Numbered from the stretch's first letter, positions 10,278 through 18,809 are shown. The stretch: DNA of 41,209 nt from Kofleriaceae bacterium (GCA_025357755.1 JANXOP010000080.1:1-41209), one strand, 5' to 3'. Translations and numbers: made by a program. Notes: generated by a model not told the origin, from the letters alone.

Positions 10278-11387
10278 CTAGGGACCTGCACTCGGCGGTG
10301 GAGAGATCGCCGGGATGGAGGGCGCGATTGTCGCACCGTAGTAAAAAATCCACCCCGTGCCGCCGCCACCGCCACCAGCTGCCCTGAGCAAGCCTTGCAT
10401 CGACACGGAGCTACCGCCGTTGACTCCCGCTTCGTTTCCGGTCGCGCCTCTGCCCCCGTTTGGAGAAGCTGCGGCGCCGTGGGACACGGGTTGAGTCGAC
10501 GTGGAGCCCGCATCTCCGATCACCAATCGCGCACCCCCGGCGCCACCCCCGCCGCCATTGGCCCAAACCTGGGCTGCCGGATCGAGGGTTATGACCGGCG
10601 CGTCGAAGACGATCATGCCTCCCGTGCCACCACCGCCACCGCCACCACCCGACATGTTCACCGCACTGCCTTGATGGCCGCCTTGTCCGCCGGCCCCGGC
10701 GGCCGAGATCCTCGCCCCGGAGCCGAGCGAGATGGCCGTCCCGGCAAGCAGATAAACCGCACCACCTCCGTACCCACCATCTCCCCCGTTCGCTCCTCCC
10801 ACGCCACCTGGCCCACCTCGGCAGCCACCGCGGAGCTCCGGCATAGCAGGGAACTCCGGCAATGCCGCGGTGCTGCCGGTGCTGCTGTCCGAGCCGCCGC
10901 CACCCCCGCCGGTCCGCCAACTGCCGCCCGGGCCACCACCAGCGCCGCCCGTGTTGTTCGTGCCCGCGGGGGTCGAGCAATCGCGGGCTCCCGCAGCCGG
11001 CGTCACATCGTGCGACGACGCATCGACGAAGCCGCTGATCGTCAGCGTGTGACGCGCCGCGATCACGAGTGGATACGAGCCGATCACGGTGAGCGCGCCC
11101 ACCGTCACGTCATCGCCGGTGAGCAGGCAGAACTGGGACGTACCGGATGTGGCGAGCTGGCAGTTGTTGTCCGTCGAGATCGCACCCATCAGCGACGTCG
11201 AGTGCCCACTGGCGCAAACGTGGATAAATCCGAGACCGACCATGGCGCAGTCGAACGCGTCGGCCGGCGCGGCGGCATCCGGACCTGGCGGGCCTGGCGC
11301 GTCGAGCTCGACGTGGTCGATGCGGAAGACCGCGTCGCATCCGACCAGCGCGACAATCGCAATAGCCCACCTCACCGATCCGATCAT
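10278..11387 (-). CDS. glycine-rich secreted lipoprotein (CDxLF leader family)
   Basis: A 369-aa lipoprotein. A short signal peptide ends in a lipobox at LVGC (about residues 14-17). Right after the lipidated Cys comes DAVFRIDHV, then a Pro/Asp/Ala linker. The body starts with a Cys-containing globular stretch (about 45-140, several Cys) and continues as Gly-rich sequence with runs such as GGGGGGGGTGG, broken by short beta segments (V-Y-L-L-A-G-T-A-I-S-L, I-V-F-D-A-P-V-I-T-L). This pattern resembles Gly-rich beta-helix or filament-like surface proteins. Function unknown. Its N-terminal motif is shared with three other lipoproteins here (13180-14508, 23175-23906, 23926-24699). It lies 66 bp upstream of kamA on the same strand. 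The strong G/C bias is partly due to Gly codons. Confidence 0.8.
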   Translation of the reverse strand: MIGSVRWAIAIVALVGCDAVFRIDHVELDAPGPPGPDAAAPADAFDCAMVGLGFIHVCASGHSTSLMGAISTDNNCQLATSGTSQFCLLTGDDVTVGALTVIGSYPLVIAARHTLTISGFVDASSHDVTPAAGARDCSTPAGTNNTGGAGGGPGGSWRTGGGGGGSDSSTGSTAALPEFPAMPELRGGCRGGPGGVGGANGGDGGYGGGAVYLLAGTAISLGSGARISAAGAGGQGGHQGSAVNMSGGGGGGGGTGGMIVFDAPVITLDPAAQVWANGGGGGAGGARLVIGDAGSTSTQPVSHGAAASPNGGRGATGNEAGVNGGSSVSMQGLLRAAGGGGGGTGWIFYYGATIAPSIPAISPPPSAGP

Positions 11388-11428
11388 ACCCTACGAGCGC
11401 CCGCGTTCCGCTCGGGCTACGCTGGGTA

Positions 11429-13183
11429 GTGGAGCTGATGCGCAAGCCTGTCGCTCTGCGTCACGTCGTCGCGACCTCGATCATCCTGGCAGCGCTCGGT
11501 GCGATCGGCGCGGTCAAGGCGGGGCTCGTCGGCGGCGACTTCATGTACGCGCTCGAGCAAGTGCAATCGCCGCTCGCGAAGACCTCCCCCGTGTTGCCGG
11601 ATCCGCATGGCCCGCGGCTCGCGAGGCGCGTGTTCCTCGTGATCATCGACGGCCTTCGCCTCGACAAATCGTACGAGCTCCCGTTCCTCGACGAGCTCCG
11701 GCGACGTGGCGTCGACACCGAGGCGCAATCGCACTACCCCTCCTGGTCGCGCCCGAACTACGTCTCGATCCTCACCGGCGTGCCCCCGGTCGCGAGCGGC
11801 GTGCGCACGAATCATCACTCGACACCCGTCGAGCTCGATTCCTTGATGGATCGCGCGAAGGCGGCCGGCCTCGAGGTCGCCTGCGCGACCGACTACGACG
11901 TGCTGCCGAAGCTGTTCCTACGCAAGCGCGCCCCCGATGCCCACGACGCCTATCGAGCCGGTCAGGTCGCGATCGAGCCCGACGTCGATGAAGATGGAGA
12001 ACCCATCCCGCTCGATATCGATGCGATGGATCACCCGCTCTCGGAGGCCGCGATTCACGCGCCCGATGCAAACTACATCTCGCCGTTCGACGATGCGCGC
12101 TACGCACCGTGGCCGGGTGGCTTCACCGAGGTCGGCACCGCGATCGCGCAAGGGGATGCCGACCTCGTCGTGATGCTCGTCGGCTCGGTCGATGCGGCGG
12201 GCCATGCGCACGGCGGCGCGAGTGCCGAGTATCGCATCGCTGCCGAGCTCGCCGATCATGCGCTCGGACGCGCGCTCGCTCGCATCGATCTCAACCAGGA
12301 CGCGATCATCGTCACCGCGGATCACGGGCACACGAACCGCGGCGGCCACGGTGGGATCGAGCCCGAGGTGCTCTCGGTGCCGCTGATCCTCGCCGGTGCG
12401 GGGGTCAAACCGGGCGCGAGTGCCGACGATGCCCACCTGATCGACCTCGCGCCGACCGTCGCGACCCTGCTCGGCATTCCCGCGCCCGGACACGGGCTCG
12501 GGCGAACGCTGAGCGAAGTCCTCGCCCTCGATCCCGCGGTGCGCGACGCACGGCGCGCCGCCGACGACACGCGCCTCGCCTCGACCCGAAGCGTGGTCGC
12601 TCGCTCGGAAGCCGCTGCCGCGAGCGAGGCCAAGGCGCGTCGCGCGTGGCGCATCAGCTTGGTCGCAGGGGGTGCAGTGCTCGCGATGATCGGTGCGGCC
12701 CTCCTGGTACGTCGCCGCGTCATGCGGCTCGATGGGCGCGTCTTGCTCGTCTCGGTGCCGGCGTTCTTCGTCGTGTACTACGCGATGATCGGCGCCGCCG
12801 GTCAGGGCTTCTCGCCCTCGCTCGTGCCCGCGCAAGGTCACATCGCCGTCGTCATGGCCCAGTACGGGATCGCTGCGATGGTCGTGCAGCTGCTCGCGAG
12901 CATGTGGGCATTGCGCCGCGAGGTGAGCCTCACCGAGCGCCTCGCGAAGGCCAACGGCATCGCGTGGATGGGGCTGTTGTTCGCGATGATTCCCGCGGGA
13001 CTCGCGTGGGCCTTGATGCCGGCCCCCTACATCGTGTTGCCGAGCGCCCACATGCTCGTCCTCATCCCCGCCGTCGAGGTGGCGGTCGCGTGTGCGGCGA
13101 TCGATGTCGCGCTCACTCTCGTCGTGGAAGTGATCGTGTTCGCGGCGCGCGCGCGTCAGGTCGATGTATCATCGAAGAGATGA
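11429..13183 (+). CDS. membrane-anchored alkaline-phosphatase-superfamily phosphodiesterase
   Basis: A 584-aa protein. An N-terminal hydrophobic helix (about 12-32) acts as signal anchor; then a phosphodiesterase/nucleotide-pyrophosphatase-type domain (about 65-365): metal Asp in VFLVIIDGLR, nucleophile region SWSRPNYVSILTG (Ser/Thr), VDAAGHAHG, and TADHGH-T-N-R-G-G-H-G-G with the metal-binding Asp/His set. About 150 residues at the C-terminus form four to five membrane helices (from about 410). The enzyme domain probably faces the periplasm. It could hydrolyse phosphodiester or phosphoglycerol-type head groups; the substrate cannot be read from sequence. Start: GTG 11429 has TACGCT 5 nt upstream; ATG 11438 is an alternative. 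The stop overlaps the next lipoprotein gene by 4 nt (ATGA), so both proteins are likely made together. Confidence 0.85.
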   Translation: MELMRKPVALRHVVATSIILAALGAIGAVKAGLVGGDFMYALEQVQSPLAKTSPVLPDPHGPRLARRVFLVIIDGLRLDKSYELPFLDELRRRGVDTEAQSHYPSWSRPNYVSILTGVPPVASGVRTNHHSTPVELDSLMDRAKAAGLEVACATDYDVLPKLFLRKRAPDAHDAYRAGQVAIEPDVDEDGEPIPLDIDAMDHPLSEAAIHAPDANYISPFDDARYAPWPGGFTEVGTAIAQGDADLVVMLVGSVDAAGHAHGGASAEYRIAAELADHALGRALARIDLNQDAIIVTADHGHTNRGGHGGIEPEVLSVPLILAGAGVKPGASADDAHLIDLAPTVATLLGIPAPGHGLGRTLSEVLALDPAVRDARRAADDTRLASTRSVVARSEAAAASEAKARRAWRISLVAGGAVLAMIGAALLVRRRVMRLDGRVLLVSVPAFFVVYYAMIGAAGQGFSPSLVPAQGHIAVVMAQYGIAAMVVQLLASMWALRREVSLTERLAKANGIAWMGLLFAMIPAGLAWALMPAPYIVLPSAHMLVLIPAVEVAVACAAIDVALTLVVEVIVFAARARQVDVSSKR

Positions 13184-14508
13184 AGTGGCTCGCAGCCTTG
13201 TGTGCGCTCTGCGCCGGCTGTGACCTGCTGTTCGATGTCCACGGCTTGGACGTGCCCCCGCTGGACGCCGGCACCCTCGTCGACGGGGTCGACGGTGGCG
13301 CGACCGGGGCGTGCTCGACCATGGCGATGCTCGCCGATGATTTCGAGGATAACGACTTCGACGTGCTGTGGGCCGCCTCCGTCGAGCTCGGCGACACGCT
13401 CACCGAGCAAGCCGGCAACCTACAGCTGTCGATGGCGATGCCGGGTTCGTACATCACGATGAGCTCGAGGGCGTACTACGCGATGCAGGAGAGCAGCTTC
13501 GCGATCGATCTCCAGTCGCCTGATTTTAGCAACAGCGACACCATCGCGCTCACGTTCGCGTCCGAGGAGCCGGGCTATAGCGTGCAGTGGTATCGCTACA
13601 TCTCCGATCCCAACGTCGATACGATGAGCGTCGCGGTCATCGTGAACGGCGTCGCGTTCCCCGCGGGACAGTTCCTGTTCGACCCCGTCGCCGATCGGTA
13701 TCTCCGGACGCGGTTCGCCGGTGATCGTGTCTACTTCGAGACCTCGCCGGACGGCGCGACGTACACCGTGCAGCAGAGTGCGATCGCCGGCGGCATCACC
13801 TTCGCGCAGGTCAACTTGCAGCTGTTCCAGGGCGACTCCGCTTCGCCGTTCAAGGTGCTCCTCGCTGACGTCAACGGCGGCACACCGCAGGGCACGTCGT
13901 GCGACGTGTCACAACTGCACGACACGTTCGATTCGAACGTCGTCCAGCCGCAGTGGGCGCGGAGCAGCGCGTCCGGCGGTTCGTTCTCCGAGGCCTCGGG
14001 TCAGCTCGTGTTATCGACCAACGTTCCGCCGATGGGAAACACGGGCAACCGGAGCGTCGTGTTCGAGCCGAGCGCGCGCTACGACCTGAGCAACGGCTCG
14101 ATGACGATCGACGTCGAACAGATGCTCACCCCGATCGAGGGTACGAACGAAGTCCGCAGCATCCGGTTCGCCGCGCTCACCGCGATCGGCGATGTCATCG
14201 AGTTCCAGCAGCACGGCGGTAAGCTCGAAGGCCACGCCACCAAGCAGGGCCAGGCCTACGCGACCCCATTCTCGTTGCCGTGGGACCCGGTCGCGATGAA
14301 GTGGTGGCGGATCGCGGTGAGGACGGATGGGACGGGGGGCTCGACCGCGGGCTGGTCGATCAGCCGCGACGGCAAGGCCTGGATGGAGATCATCACGAAC
14401 GCGACCCTCAAAGGCTTCGACCGCACCGACCTCGCCCTCGTGATGCAGGTGACCGCGCCGACCGCCGAGATGGCGATCTTCGACAACTTCAACATCACCC
14501 CACCCTGA
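13180..14508 (+). CDS. lipoprotein with two concanavalin-like beta-sandwich domains
   Basis: A 442-aa lipoprotein starting MKWLAALCALCAGC. The lipidated Cys is followed by DLLFDVHGLDV, the motif shared with three other lipoproteins in the window. After a D/G-rich linker come two similar halves of about 200 aa, each opening with an Asp-Phe-x-W element (DDFEDNDFDVLW near residue 55; DTFDSNVVQPQW near residue 250) and ending in a beta-rich stretch with D-G-x-x-W/Y-type turns. This is the look of laminin-G/DUF1349-type (concanavalin-like) domains, often sugar- or surface-binding. Binding target unknown. Start ATG 13180 overlaps the upstream TGA (ATGA) and is preceded by GAAGAG. The long open frame upstream of 13180 is out-of-frame shadow of the phosphodiesterase and was left out. 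Confidence 0.85.
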   Translation: MKWLAALCALCAGCDLLFDVHGLDVPPLDAGTLVDGVDGGATGACSTMAMLADDFEDNDFDVLWAASVELGDTLTEQAGNLQLSMAMPGSYITMSSRAYYAMQESSFAIDLQSPDFSNSDTIALTFASEEPGYSVQWYRYISDPNVDTMSVAVIVNGVAFPAGQFLFDPVADRYLRTRFAGDRVYFETSPDGATYTVQQSAIAGGITFAQVNLQLFQGDSASPFKVLLADVNGGTPQGTSCDVSQLHDTFDSNVVQPQWARSSASGGSFSEASGQLVLSTNVPPMGNTGNRSVVFEPSARYDLSNGSMTIDVEQMLTPIEGTNEVRSIRFAALTAIGDVIEFQQHGGKLEGHATKQGQAYATPFSLPWDPVAMKWWRIAVRTDGTGGSTAGWSISRDGKAWMEIITNATLKGFDRTDLALVMQVTAPTAEMAIFDNFNITPP

Positions 14509-14512
14509 CCGC

Positions 14513-14980
14513 CTACCTGCGGCCGAGCTTGATCTTCTTGTCAGGATCCGGCGGCGGCGGGGCCACGGCGAGCTTCGGGGTTTCGACCGCTTGCGAATCT
14601 TTGCACTCCGAACCCTTGTCACGGGTGATCTGCGAGCGCAGGGCCTGGGTGTGCTCGATCCACACGCGCTGGACATCGGCATCGACCTGGTTGTCGCGCA
14701 TGGTCTCGCGCAGGATCTGGAGCCGGCGCTCGAAGTGGCCGCCGAAGATCGGCGACTGCGCGTGCGCGGTGCGCATCGGTCGACCGGTGTACTTCACATC
14801 CGGCGCGCCGAGGAACGTGGCGGCGAGCTCCCACTCCTTCTCGATCAGGCGCGCGCGATCTTTGCCCTCGAAGATGAAGCCGATCATCAGATCGCCGAAC
14901 ACGCGCGAGTAGAAATCGGTGACGACCGCGCGCAACTTTTCGGCGCCGATCTTCGCGTAGAGCTCGGGGCCGCGCTCCAT
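14513..14980 (-). CDS. truncated hemoglobin-like globin
   Basis: A 155-aa globin of the truncated (2-on-2) type. Visible marks: L-Y-A-K-I-G at the N-terminus, FY at 23-24 (B10 Tyr position), I-G-F-I-F, then Y-T-G-R-P-M-R-T-A-H (H73, likely proximal heme ligand) followed by a Q-S-P-I and H-F-E. After the globin core (about 1-110) there is an unusual tail of about 45 residues with a Pro run (APPPPDPD) and a basic end (KKIKLGRR). Such globins bind O2 or NO. The start lies at the stop of the molybdopterin oxidoreductase: GTG 14983 (GTGA overlap) and ATG 14980 (TGATG) are both possible; GAGG about 7 nt before the ATG favours ATG. Co-translation with a molybdoenzyme hints at work with nitrogen oxides or oxygen sensing, not proven. 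Confidence 0.82.
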   Translation of the reverse strand: MERGPELYAKIGAEKLRAVVTDFYSRVFGDLMIGFIFEGKDRARLIEKEWELAATFLGAPDVKYTGRPMRTAHAQSPIFGGHFERRLQILRETMRDNQVDADVQRVWIEHTQALRSQITRDKGSECKDSQAVETPKLAVAPPPPDPDKKIKLGRR

Positions 14981-17106
14981 CACGAAACCTCGACGGATTG
15001 ACCGGTGAGCGCGCTCGTTCCCGAGAGCTCGTCGGTGAACGCCGGATCGAGGATGTCATTGACGCTCTCGCCGGCGTGCGCTTCGGCGACGCGCAAGCGC
15101 GTCCCGCGCCGTCCGTGGCCCCAGCCGTGCGGCACGCTGACCACGCCCCGCATCACTTCATCACTGACCTCGACCGGCAACGAGATCTTGCCGCGCCCGG
15201 TTGCGACCGTCGCGGTCCCGCCATCGACGAGCCCGCGCACCGCGGCATCTTCGGGATGGATCAACAGCGTGCAGCGCACCGGCCCCTTCACGAGCCGCTC
15301 GGTGTTGTGCATCCACGAGTTGTTCGAGCGCAGATGGCGTCGCCCGATCATCACGAGCCCGGTGGTCGGCCGCGAAGCCTGCGCCCACTTCCGCGCGAGC
15401 CGCGGGAGATCCGCGAGATAGATCGCGGGCGCGAGATCGACCAGACGATCGCGATGCCCGAGCCGACCCGGTAGCCGCGACGTGAGCGGACCGAGATCGA
15501 GCCCGTGCGGGGCGGCCTCGAGCTTCGCGAGCGACAACCCCTTGCGGCCGAGGCGCAGCCCCCAGGGTCCGGCGCGCAGCGCGACATCGAGGATGCCCTC
15601 CGGTCCGAACTTGATCAGCAAGCGCTCCGCGAGCCCGCGCCCGAGCTTCGGCAGGCGGAGCCGCGCGAACAGCGCCGCGCAGATCTCCCAGTCTTGTCGC
15701 GCGTCGGGACCGCGCTCGAACACCGGCGGCGAATATTTCGCGACGTTGCGCACCGCGAAGGCATTGAGCGCGGCATCGTAGTGCGAGCGCTCGAGCGCCG
15801 AGGCCGGCGGCAGGATCACGTGCGCGTGGCGCGTCGTCTCGTTGAGATACGGATCGATCGAGACCATGAACTCGAGACCCTCGAGCGCGGTCTCGAGCGC
15901 CGGGCCACCTGGCGATGACAGCACGGGATTGCCGGCGCACGTGATCAGCGCGCGGATCTGACCGCGACCGGGCGTCGCGATCTCTTCGGCGAACACCGAC
16001 ATCGGCAGCTCGCCGCCGAACTCGGGACGTCGCGAGACCCGGCTGTGCCAGCGCGCGAAGCCACCGTCGTAGCCGAGCAGCTTCGCGACCGGCACCGGAT
16101 CGAGCGCGGGGGTCGTGAACATCAGGCCGCCCGGCTCGTCGAGATGGCCGGTCAGCGCGTTGATCGCGTAGACCAACCACGCCGCGAGCCCACCGAACTC
16201 TTGGGTGCAGACGCCGATGCGACCGTAGAGCGCGGCGCGCTTGGTGGTCGCGAACGTCCGGGCGAGGCCGCGGATCTCGTCGGCCGAGATGCCGGTCACC
16301 TCGGCCGCATGTTCGGGCGACCACGGCGCACTCGCGCGCCGCAGATCCGCTTCCCCGCGCGTGTGCTGTGCGAGCCGGCCTAGCTTGACGAGCCCTTCGG
16401 CGAACAGCTCGTGAGCGATCGCGAGCAGCAACACCGCATCGGTGCCGGGCCGGATGAACAGATGTTGATCGGCGCGATCGGCGGTCTCGGTGCGCCGCGG
16501 ATCGAGGACGATGACCTTGCCGCCACGGGCCTGGATCTGCGCGAGCCGCGCGCGCATATCGGGCGCGGTCATGATGCTGCCGTTCGAAGCGAGGGGATTC
16601 GCACCGAGGCAGATCAACAGATCGCAGCGATCGAGATCCGGCACGGGCATCAAGATCTGGTTGCCGAAGACCTGCAACGCCGCGAGCATGTGCGGCAGCT
16701 GATCGTTCGAAGTCGCCGAGTACGCGTTGCGCGTGCCGAGGCTGCGCAGCAGCAATTGTCCGAACGTGAGCAGCCCCAGGTTGTGCGCTGCCGGATTGCC
16801 TTGATAGACCGCGATCGCATCGGCGCCGTGGAGCTTGCGCACCGCGGTCAGCTGCGCCGCGACGTAGTCGAACGCGTCGTCCCACCCCATCGGCGTCCAG
16901 GTCTCGCCATCGCGCCGCATCGGCTGGCGCAGGCGATCTGGATCGTGATGGAGATCGCCGAGCGCGGTGCCCTTCGGGCAGATGTAGCCGGCGCTGAATG
17001 GATCCGCGTCGTCGCCGCGGACCGATTTGACCTGGTCGCCTTCGGTCTCGACGACGATACCGCACGAGGCCTCGCACAGCGGACAGCTCGAATAGTGCGT
17101 GGCCAT
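14980..17106 (-). CDS. molybdopterin-dependent oxidoreductase with 4Fe-4S cluster
   Basis: A 708-aa enzyme of the DMSO-reductase/formate-dehydrogenase family. The N-terminus has the 4Fe-4S set C8-P-L-C11-x3-C15 and C43-P-K-G, then the molybdopterin-binding halves (L-G-A-N-P-L-A-S-N-G, V-I-V-L-D-P-R-R-T-E-T-A, F-I-R-P-G-T-D) and the C-terminal cap domain with N-S-W-M-H-N (about 600-706). The usual Cys or Sec molybdenum ligand is not obvious: the matching stretch reads N-A-Y-S-A-T-S-N-D-Q-L-P-H. No Tat signal is visible, so it is probably cytoplasmic. The substrate cannot be assigned; nitrate/formate-like and biotin-sulfoxide-like roles remain open. The gene overlaps the globin gene downstream. 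A TAGAAT hexamer lies 7 nt upstream of the ATG. Confidence 0.9.
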   Translation of the reverse strand: MATHYSSCPLCEASCGIVVETEGDQVKSVRGDDADPFSAGYICPKGTALGDLHHDPDRLRQPMRRDGETWTPMGWDDAFDYVAAQLTAVRKLHGADAIAVYQGNPAAHNLGLLTFGQLLLRSLGTRNAYSATSNDQLPHMLAALQVFGNQILMPVPDLDRCDLLICLGANPLASNGSIMTAPDMRARLAQIQARGGKVIVLDPRRTETADRADQHLFIRPGTDAVLLLAIAHELFAEGLVKLGRLAQHTRGEADLRRASAPWSPEHAAEVTGISADEIRGLARTFATTKRAALYGRIGVCTQEFGGLAAWLVYAINALTGHLDEPGGLMFTTPALDPVPVAKLLGYDGGFARWHSRVSRRPEFGGELPMSVFAEEIATPGRGQIRALITCAGNPVLSSPGGPALETALEGLEFMVSIDPYLNETTRHAHVILPPASALERSHYDAALNAFAVRNVAKYSPPVFERGPDARQDWEICAALFARLRLPKLGRGLAERLLIKFGPEGILDVALRAGPWGLRLGRKGLSLAKLEAAPHGLDLGPLTSRLPGRLGHRDRLVDLAPAIYLADLPRLARKWAQASRPTTGLVMIGRRHLRSNNSWMHNTERLVKGPVRCTLLIHPEDAAVRGLVDGGTATVATGRGKISLPVEVSDEVMRGVVSVPHGWGHGRRGTRLRVAEAHAGESVNDILDPAFTDELSGTSALTGQSVEVS

Positions 17107-17113
17107 TGCCGGG

Positions 17114-17119
17114 ATTCTA
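17114..17119 (-). promoter_or_regulatory. -10-like hexamer TAGAAT before molybdoenzyme gene
   Basis: On the minus strand, TAGAAT ends 7 nt before the ATG at 17106. A TTGACG lies further upstream but at 21 nt spacing, too far for a good -35. This suggests a transcript with almost no leader. Confidence 0.45.
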
Positions 17120-17480
17120 CTGCGGGAACGGCCGCCGCGCCGTCAAATGGCGGCAGCACCGGGTCCTCCTCACGGTCCACGTCGAGGAGCGACAGGACTC
17201 GCTATCGCCGAGACGCTGTCACGGGCGTTAAACTGTCGATCGCGAAGTCCGTCCTGATCGTCGGAGCCTCCACACGGCATCATCACCGGGTCGTACGTGG
17301 CCGGCATCGACGCGGCCCCGACGTCGCCGCACGGGCGGGAGAAGCAGACCTGGTTGCCCCGCGCGGCATCAGTCGCTCGATCGGTTCGGTATGCTGCGGC
17401 GGCGACGTACAGCGCACGGTCCCTCGACTCTCGAACAGAGGAATACGACGAGCTGCTTGGCAGAAGTCGAGTGCACGTCG
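17120..17480. other. intergenic region between divergent genes
   Basis: About 360 bp between the divergent molybdoenzyme gene and the small lipoprotein gene. Short open frames on both strands have no family motif and no protein-like bias. Apart from promoter-like hexamers at either end I see nothing in it. Confidence 0.5.
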
Positions 17481-17486
17481 TACCGT
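17481..17486 (+). promoter_or_regulatory. -10-like hexamer TACCGT before small lipoprotein
   Basis: TACCGT fits TAnnnT and ends 7 nt before ATG 17494; there is no Shine-Dalgarno sequence. It is a weak match by itself; support comes from the same arrangement at other genes here. Confidence 0.35.
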
Positions 17487-17493
17487 TTCCTCA

Positions 17494-17724
17494 ATGTCGA
17501 TATCGAAGCTGCCCGTGTCGGTCCTCCTGTTGCTGCTCGGTGCAGCTGCTTGCGGGGGCAAATCAAAGCCTGCAACGTCTGCCGATCCGACACCGGGCGC
17601 ACCGACCACAGACGCGTGTCAGAAGGCAAGTGGTAGCTGCGTGCCGATGACCACCGAGGTCGCGTGCAGCAGCCAACCTGCCGGCTTGTGTGCCGGCGAT
17701 CAAATCTGTTGCGTGATGAAGTAG
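17494..17724 (+). CDS. small cysteine-rich lipoprotein, 76 aa
   Basis: A tiny lipoprotein: MSISKLPVSVLLLLLGAAAC gives a clear signal peptide with lipobox GAAC (Cys20), then GGKSKP and a Pro/Thr/Ser linker (to about 40). The mature end has six Cys (C42, C49, C58, C66, C72, C73) in about 35 residues, likely forming three disulfides in a small knot. I do not recognise a family. It ends in C-C-V-M-K. It stands alone between a divergent molybdoenzyme gene and a convergent helical-protein gene. Confidence 0.75.
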   Translation: MSISKLPVSVLLLLLGAAACGGKSKPATSADPTPGAPTTDACQKASGSCVPMTTEVACSSQPAGLCAGDQICCVMK

Positions 17725-17800
17725 TCGGCACATCCCTGCGTCAGCCACCTGATGTATGGAGATCTTCGGACCGGCTGACTCGTCGCGCCGCGAGCAAGAA

Positions 17801-17818
17801 GCCCAGGAATTTCTGGGC
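17801..17818. other. small perfect inverted repeat between convergent genes
   Basis: Arms GCCCAG (17801-17806) and CTGGGC (17813-17818) around a 6-nt loop, between the convergent genes ending at 17724 (+) and 17828 (-). There is no T tract on either side, so a terminator role is weak. Confidence 0.3.
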
Positions 17819-17827
17819 AAGCTCTAA

Positions 17828-18802
17828 CTACTGTGGCCCTCTGGCTGGCATCCCATCGCTGTCCAGCATGACGTAGTCCGGAGCTTGCTCTGCTGCGAGT
17901 TTCTTCTCAGCTGCGGCGATGAGGGTCTGCTCTCTTGCGATGTCCTGGGTGTAGCCCATCGCGTCGTTCTGCACTTGCGTTGCCATCGTACCGTTCGTTC
18001 CTGGTTGCTTCTGCATCTTCGCCAGTTGGCTCTGGTACATGTCCGAGCTCTGCTGCTCGCCCGCGATCTCTTGTCGCGTTTCGACGCGATTCAGCTCGCT
18101 GTCCTCGAGGCGAAAAGCCCCGCTCGTGATCTTCAGCAGCACGGTCGTGCCCCCATCGAGCCACAGCTTGTAACGTCCCAGTTTCAGAGCCTTCACCGAT
18201 GTCACGCCGGTCAACGTGAGCTGCAGTATTCCGCCGCTGACCTGATATCCGAGCGTGCCACCGAGGCCGCCGACAAGCGTGACGTTCGTGATCTGCGACA
18301 GCATCTCGGGCGTCACATCGTTCGCGTGAATGTCGGAGAGCGGAATCGCCGCGGTGATCTTGAGTAGCGCGTTGCCAGCTTGCACGGCGGTTACGACAGC
18401 TTCGGCGCGTGCGACGGTGACATCCGCGCCTGTCGTAGCGCTAGAGCTGACGATCTTGCCGAGTTCTCCGCCATCGACGACCGTGCCGTCAACCATCGGT
18501 GCAGGCACGGCGGCGGTCGGAGAGCTCTTCCCGCTCGTTGGTCGTTGGTCGAGCGTTTTACCGGCGGCGAGTACCTGCTGGACGAAATCATTGCCGACCC
18601 GCGACTGGAGCATGGTCATCATCGCGTTCACGTCGTCCGGGTTTTGGCGCAGCATGTTGGAAACGTAAAGCGCGTCGGGCTTCGGTATTTGTTGCAGATA
18701 GTTGAGCAGCTTCTGCGAGCCGGCCGAATCGTGTTGCGGTCGGGCCTCGGGCATCCCAGCAGTCGGAACATCGTGTTTGTTATCGACCGTTGGAGCCTGC
18801 AT
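17828..18802 (-). CDS. hypothetical protein with eCIS-cargo-like segment
   Basis: A 324-aa protein with no signal peptide and a less G/C-rich, more Gln/Asp/Ser-rich composition than its neighbours. Residues about 30-85 read K-L-L-N-Y-L-Q-Q-I-P then MLQSRVGNDFVQQVL, which resembles the LQxxxGNxxV-x-x-L segment common in DUF4157/eCIS-associated proteins. The middle (about 110-240) is beta-rich with Thr/Val/Gly and alternates like a small barrel or sandwich. The end is Lys/Gln/Ala helical (A-A-A-E-K-K-L-A-A-E-Q). Function unknown; a possible link to the ATPase/DUF4157 pair 10 kb away is inference only. Start ATG 18802 is supported by an extended -10-like TGCTACGCT 7 nt upstream. Confidence 0.78.
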   Translation of the reverse strand: MQAPTVDNKHDVPTAGMPEARPQHDSAGSQKLLNYLQQIPKPDALYVSNMLRQNPDDVNAMMTMLQSRVGNDFVQQVLAAGKTLDQRPTSGKSSPTAAVPAPMVDGTVVDGGELGKIVSSSATTGADVTVARAEAVVTAVQAGNALLKITAAIPLSDIHANDVTPEMLSQITNVTLVGGLGGTLGYQVSGGILQLTLTGVTSVKALKLGRYKLWLDGGTTVLLKITSGAFRLEDSELNRVETRQEIAGEQQSSDMYQSQLAKMQKQPGTNGTMATQVQNDAMGYTQDIAREQTLIAAAEKKLAAEQAPDYVMLDSDGMPARGPQ

Positions 18803-18809
18803 CGCATCG

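Noticed and set aside
12109..13179. Upstream extension of the ConA-like lipoprotein frame
   Set aside because: It is the out-of-frame shadow of the phosphodiesterase; a signal peptide with lipobox starts at 13180.
17120..17480. Several short open frames between the divergent genes
   Set aside because: They overlap one another on both strands and show no signal peptide, motif or ribosome-binding site.
17801..17818. Hairpin as rho-independent terminator
   Set aside because: The inverted repeat is perfect but only 6 bp and has no T tract on either side; kept only as a hairpin.
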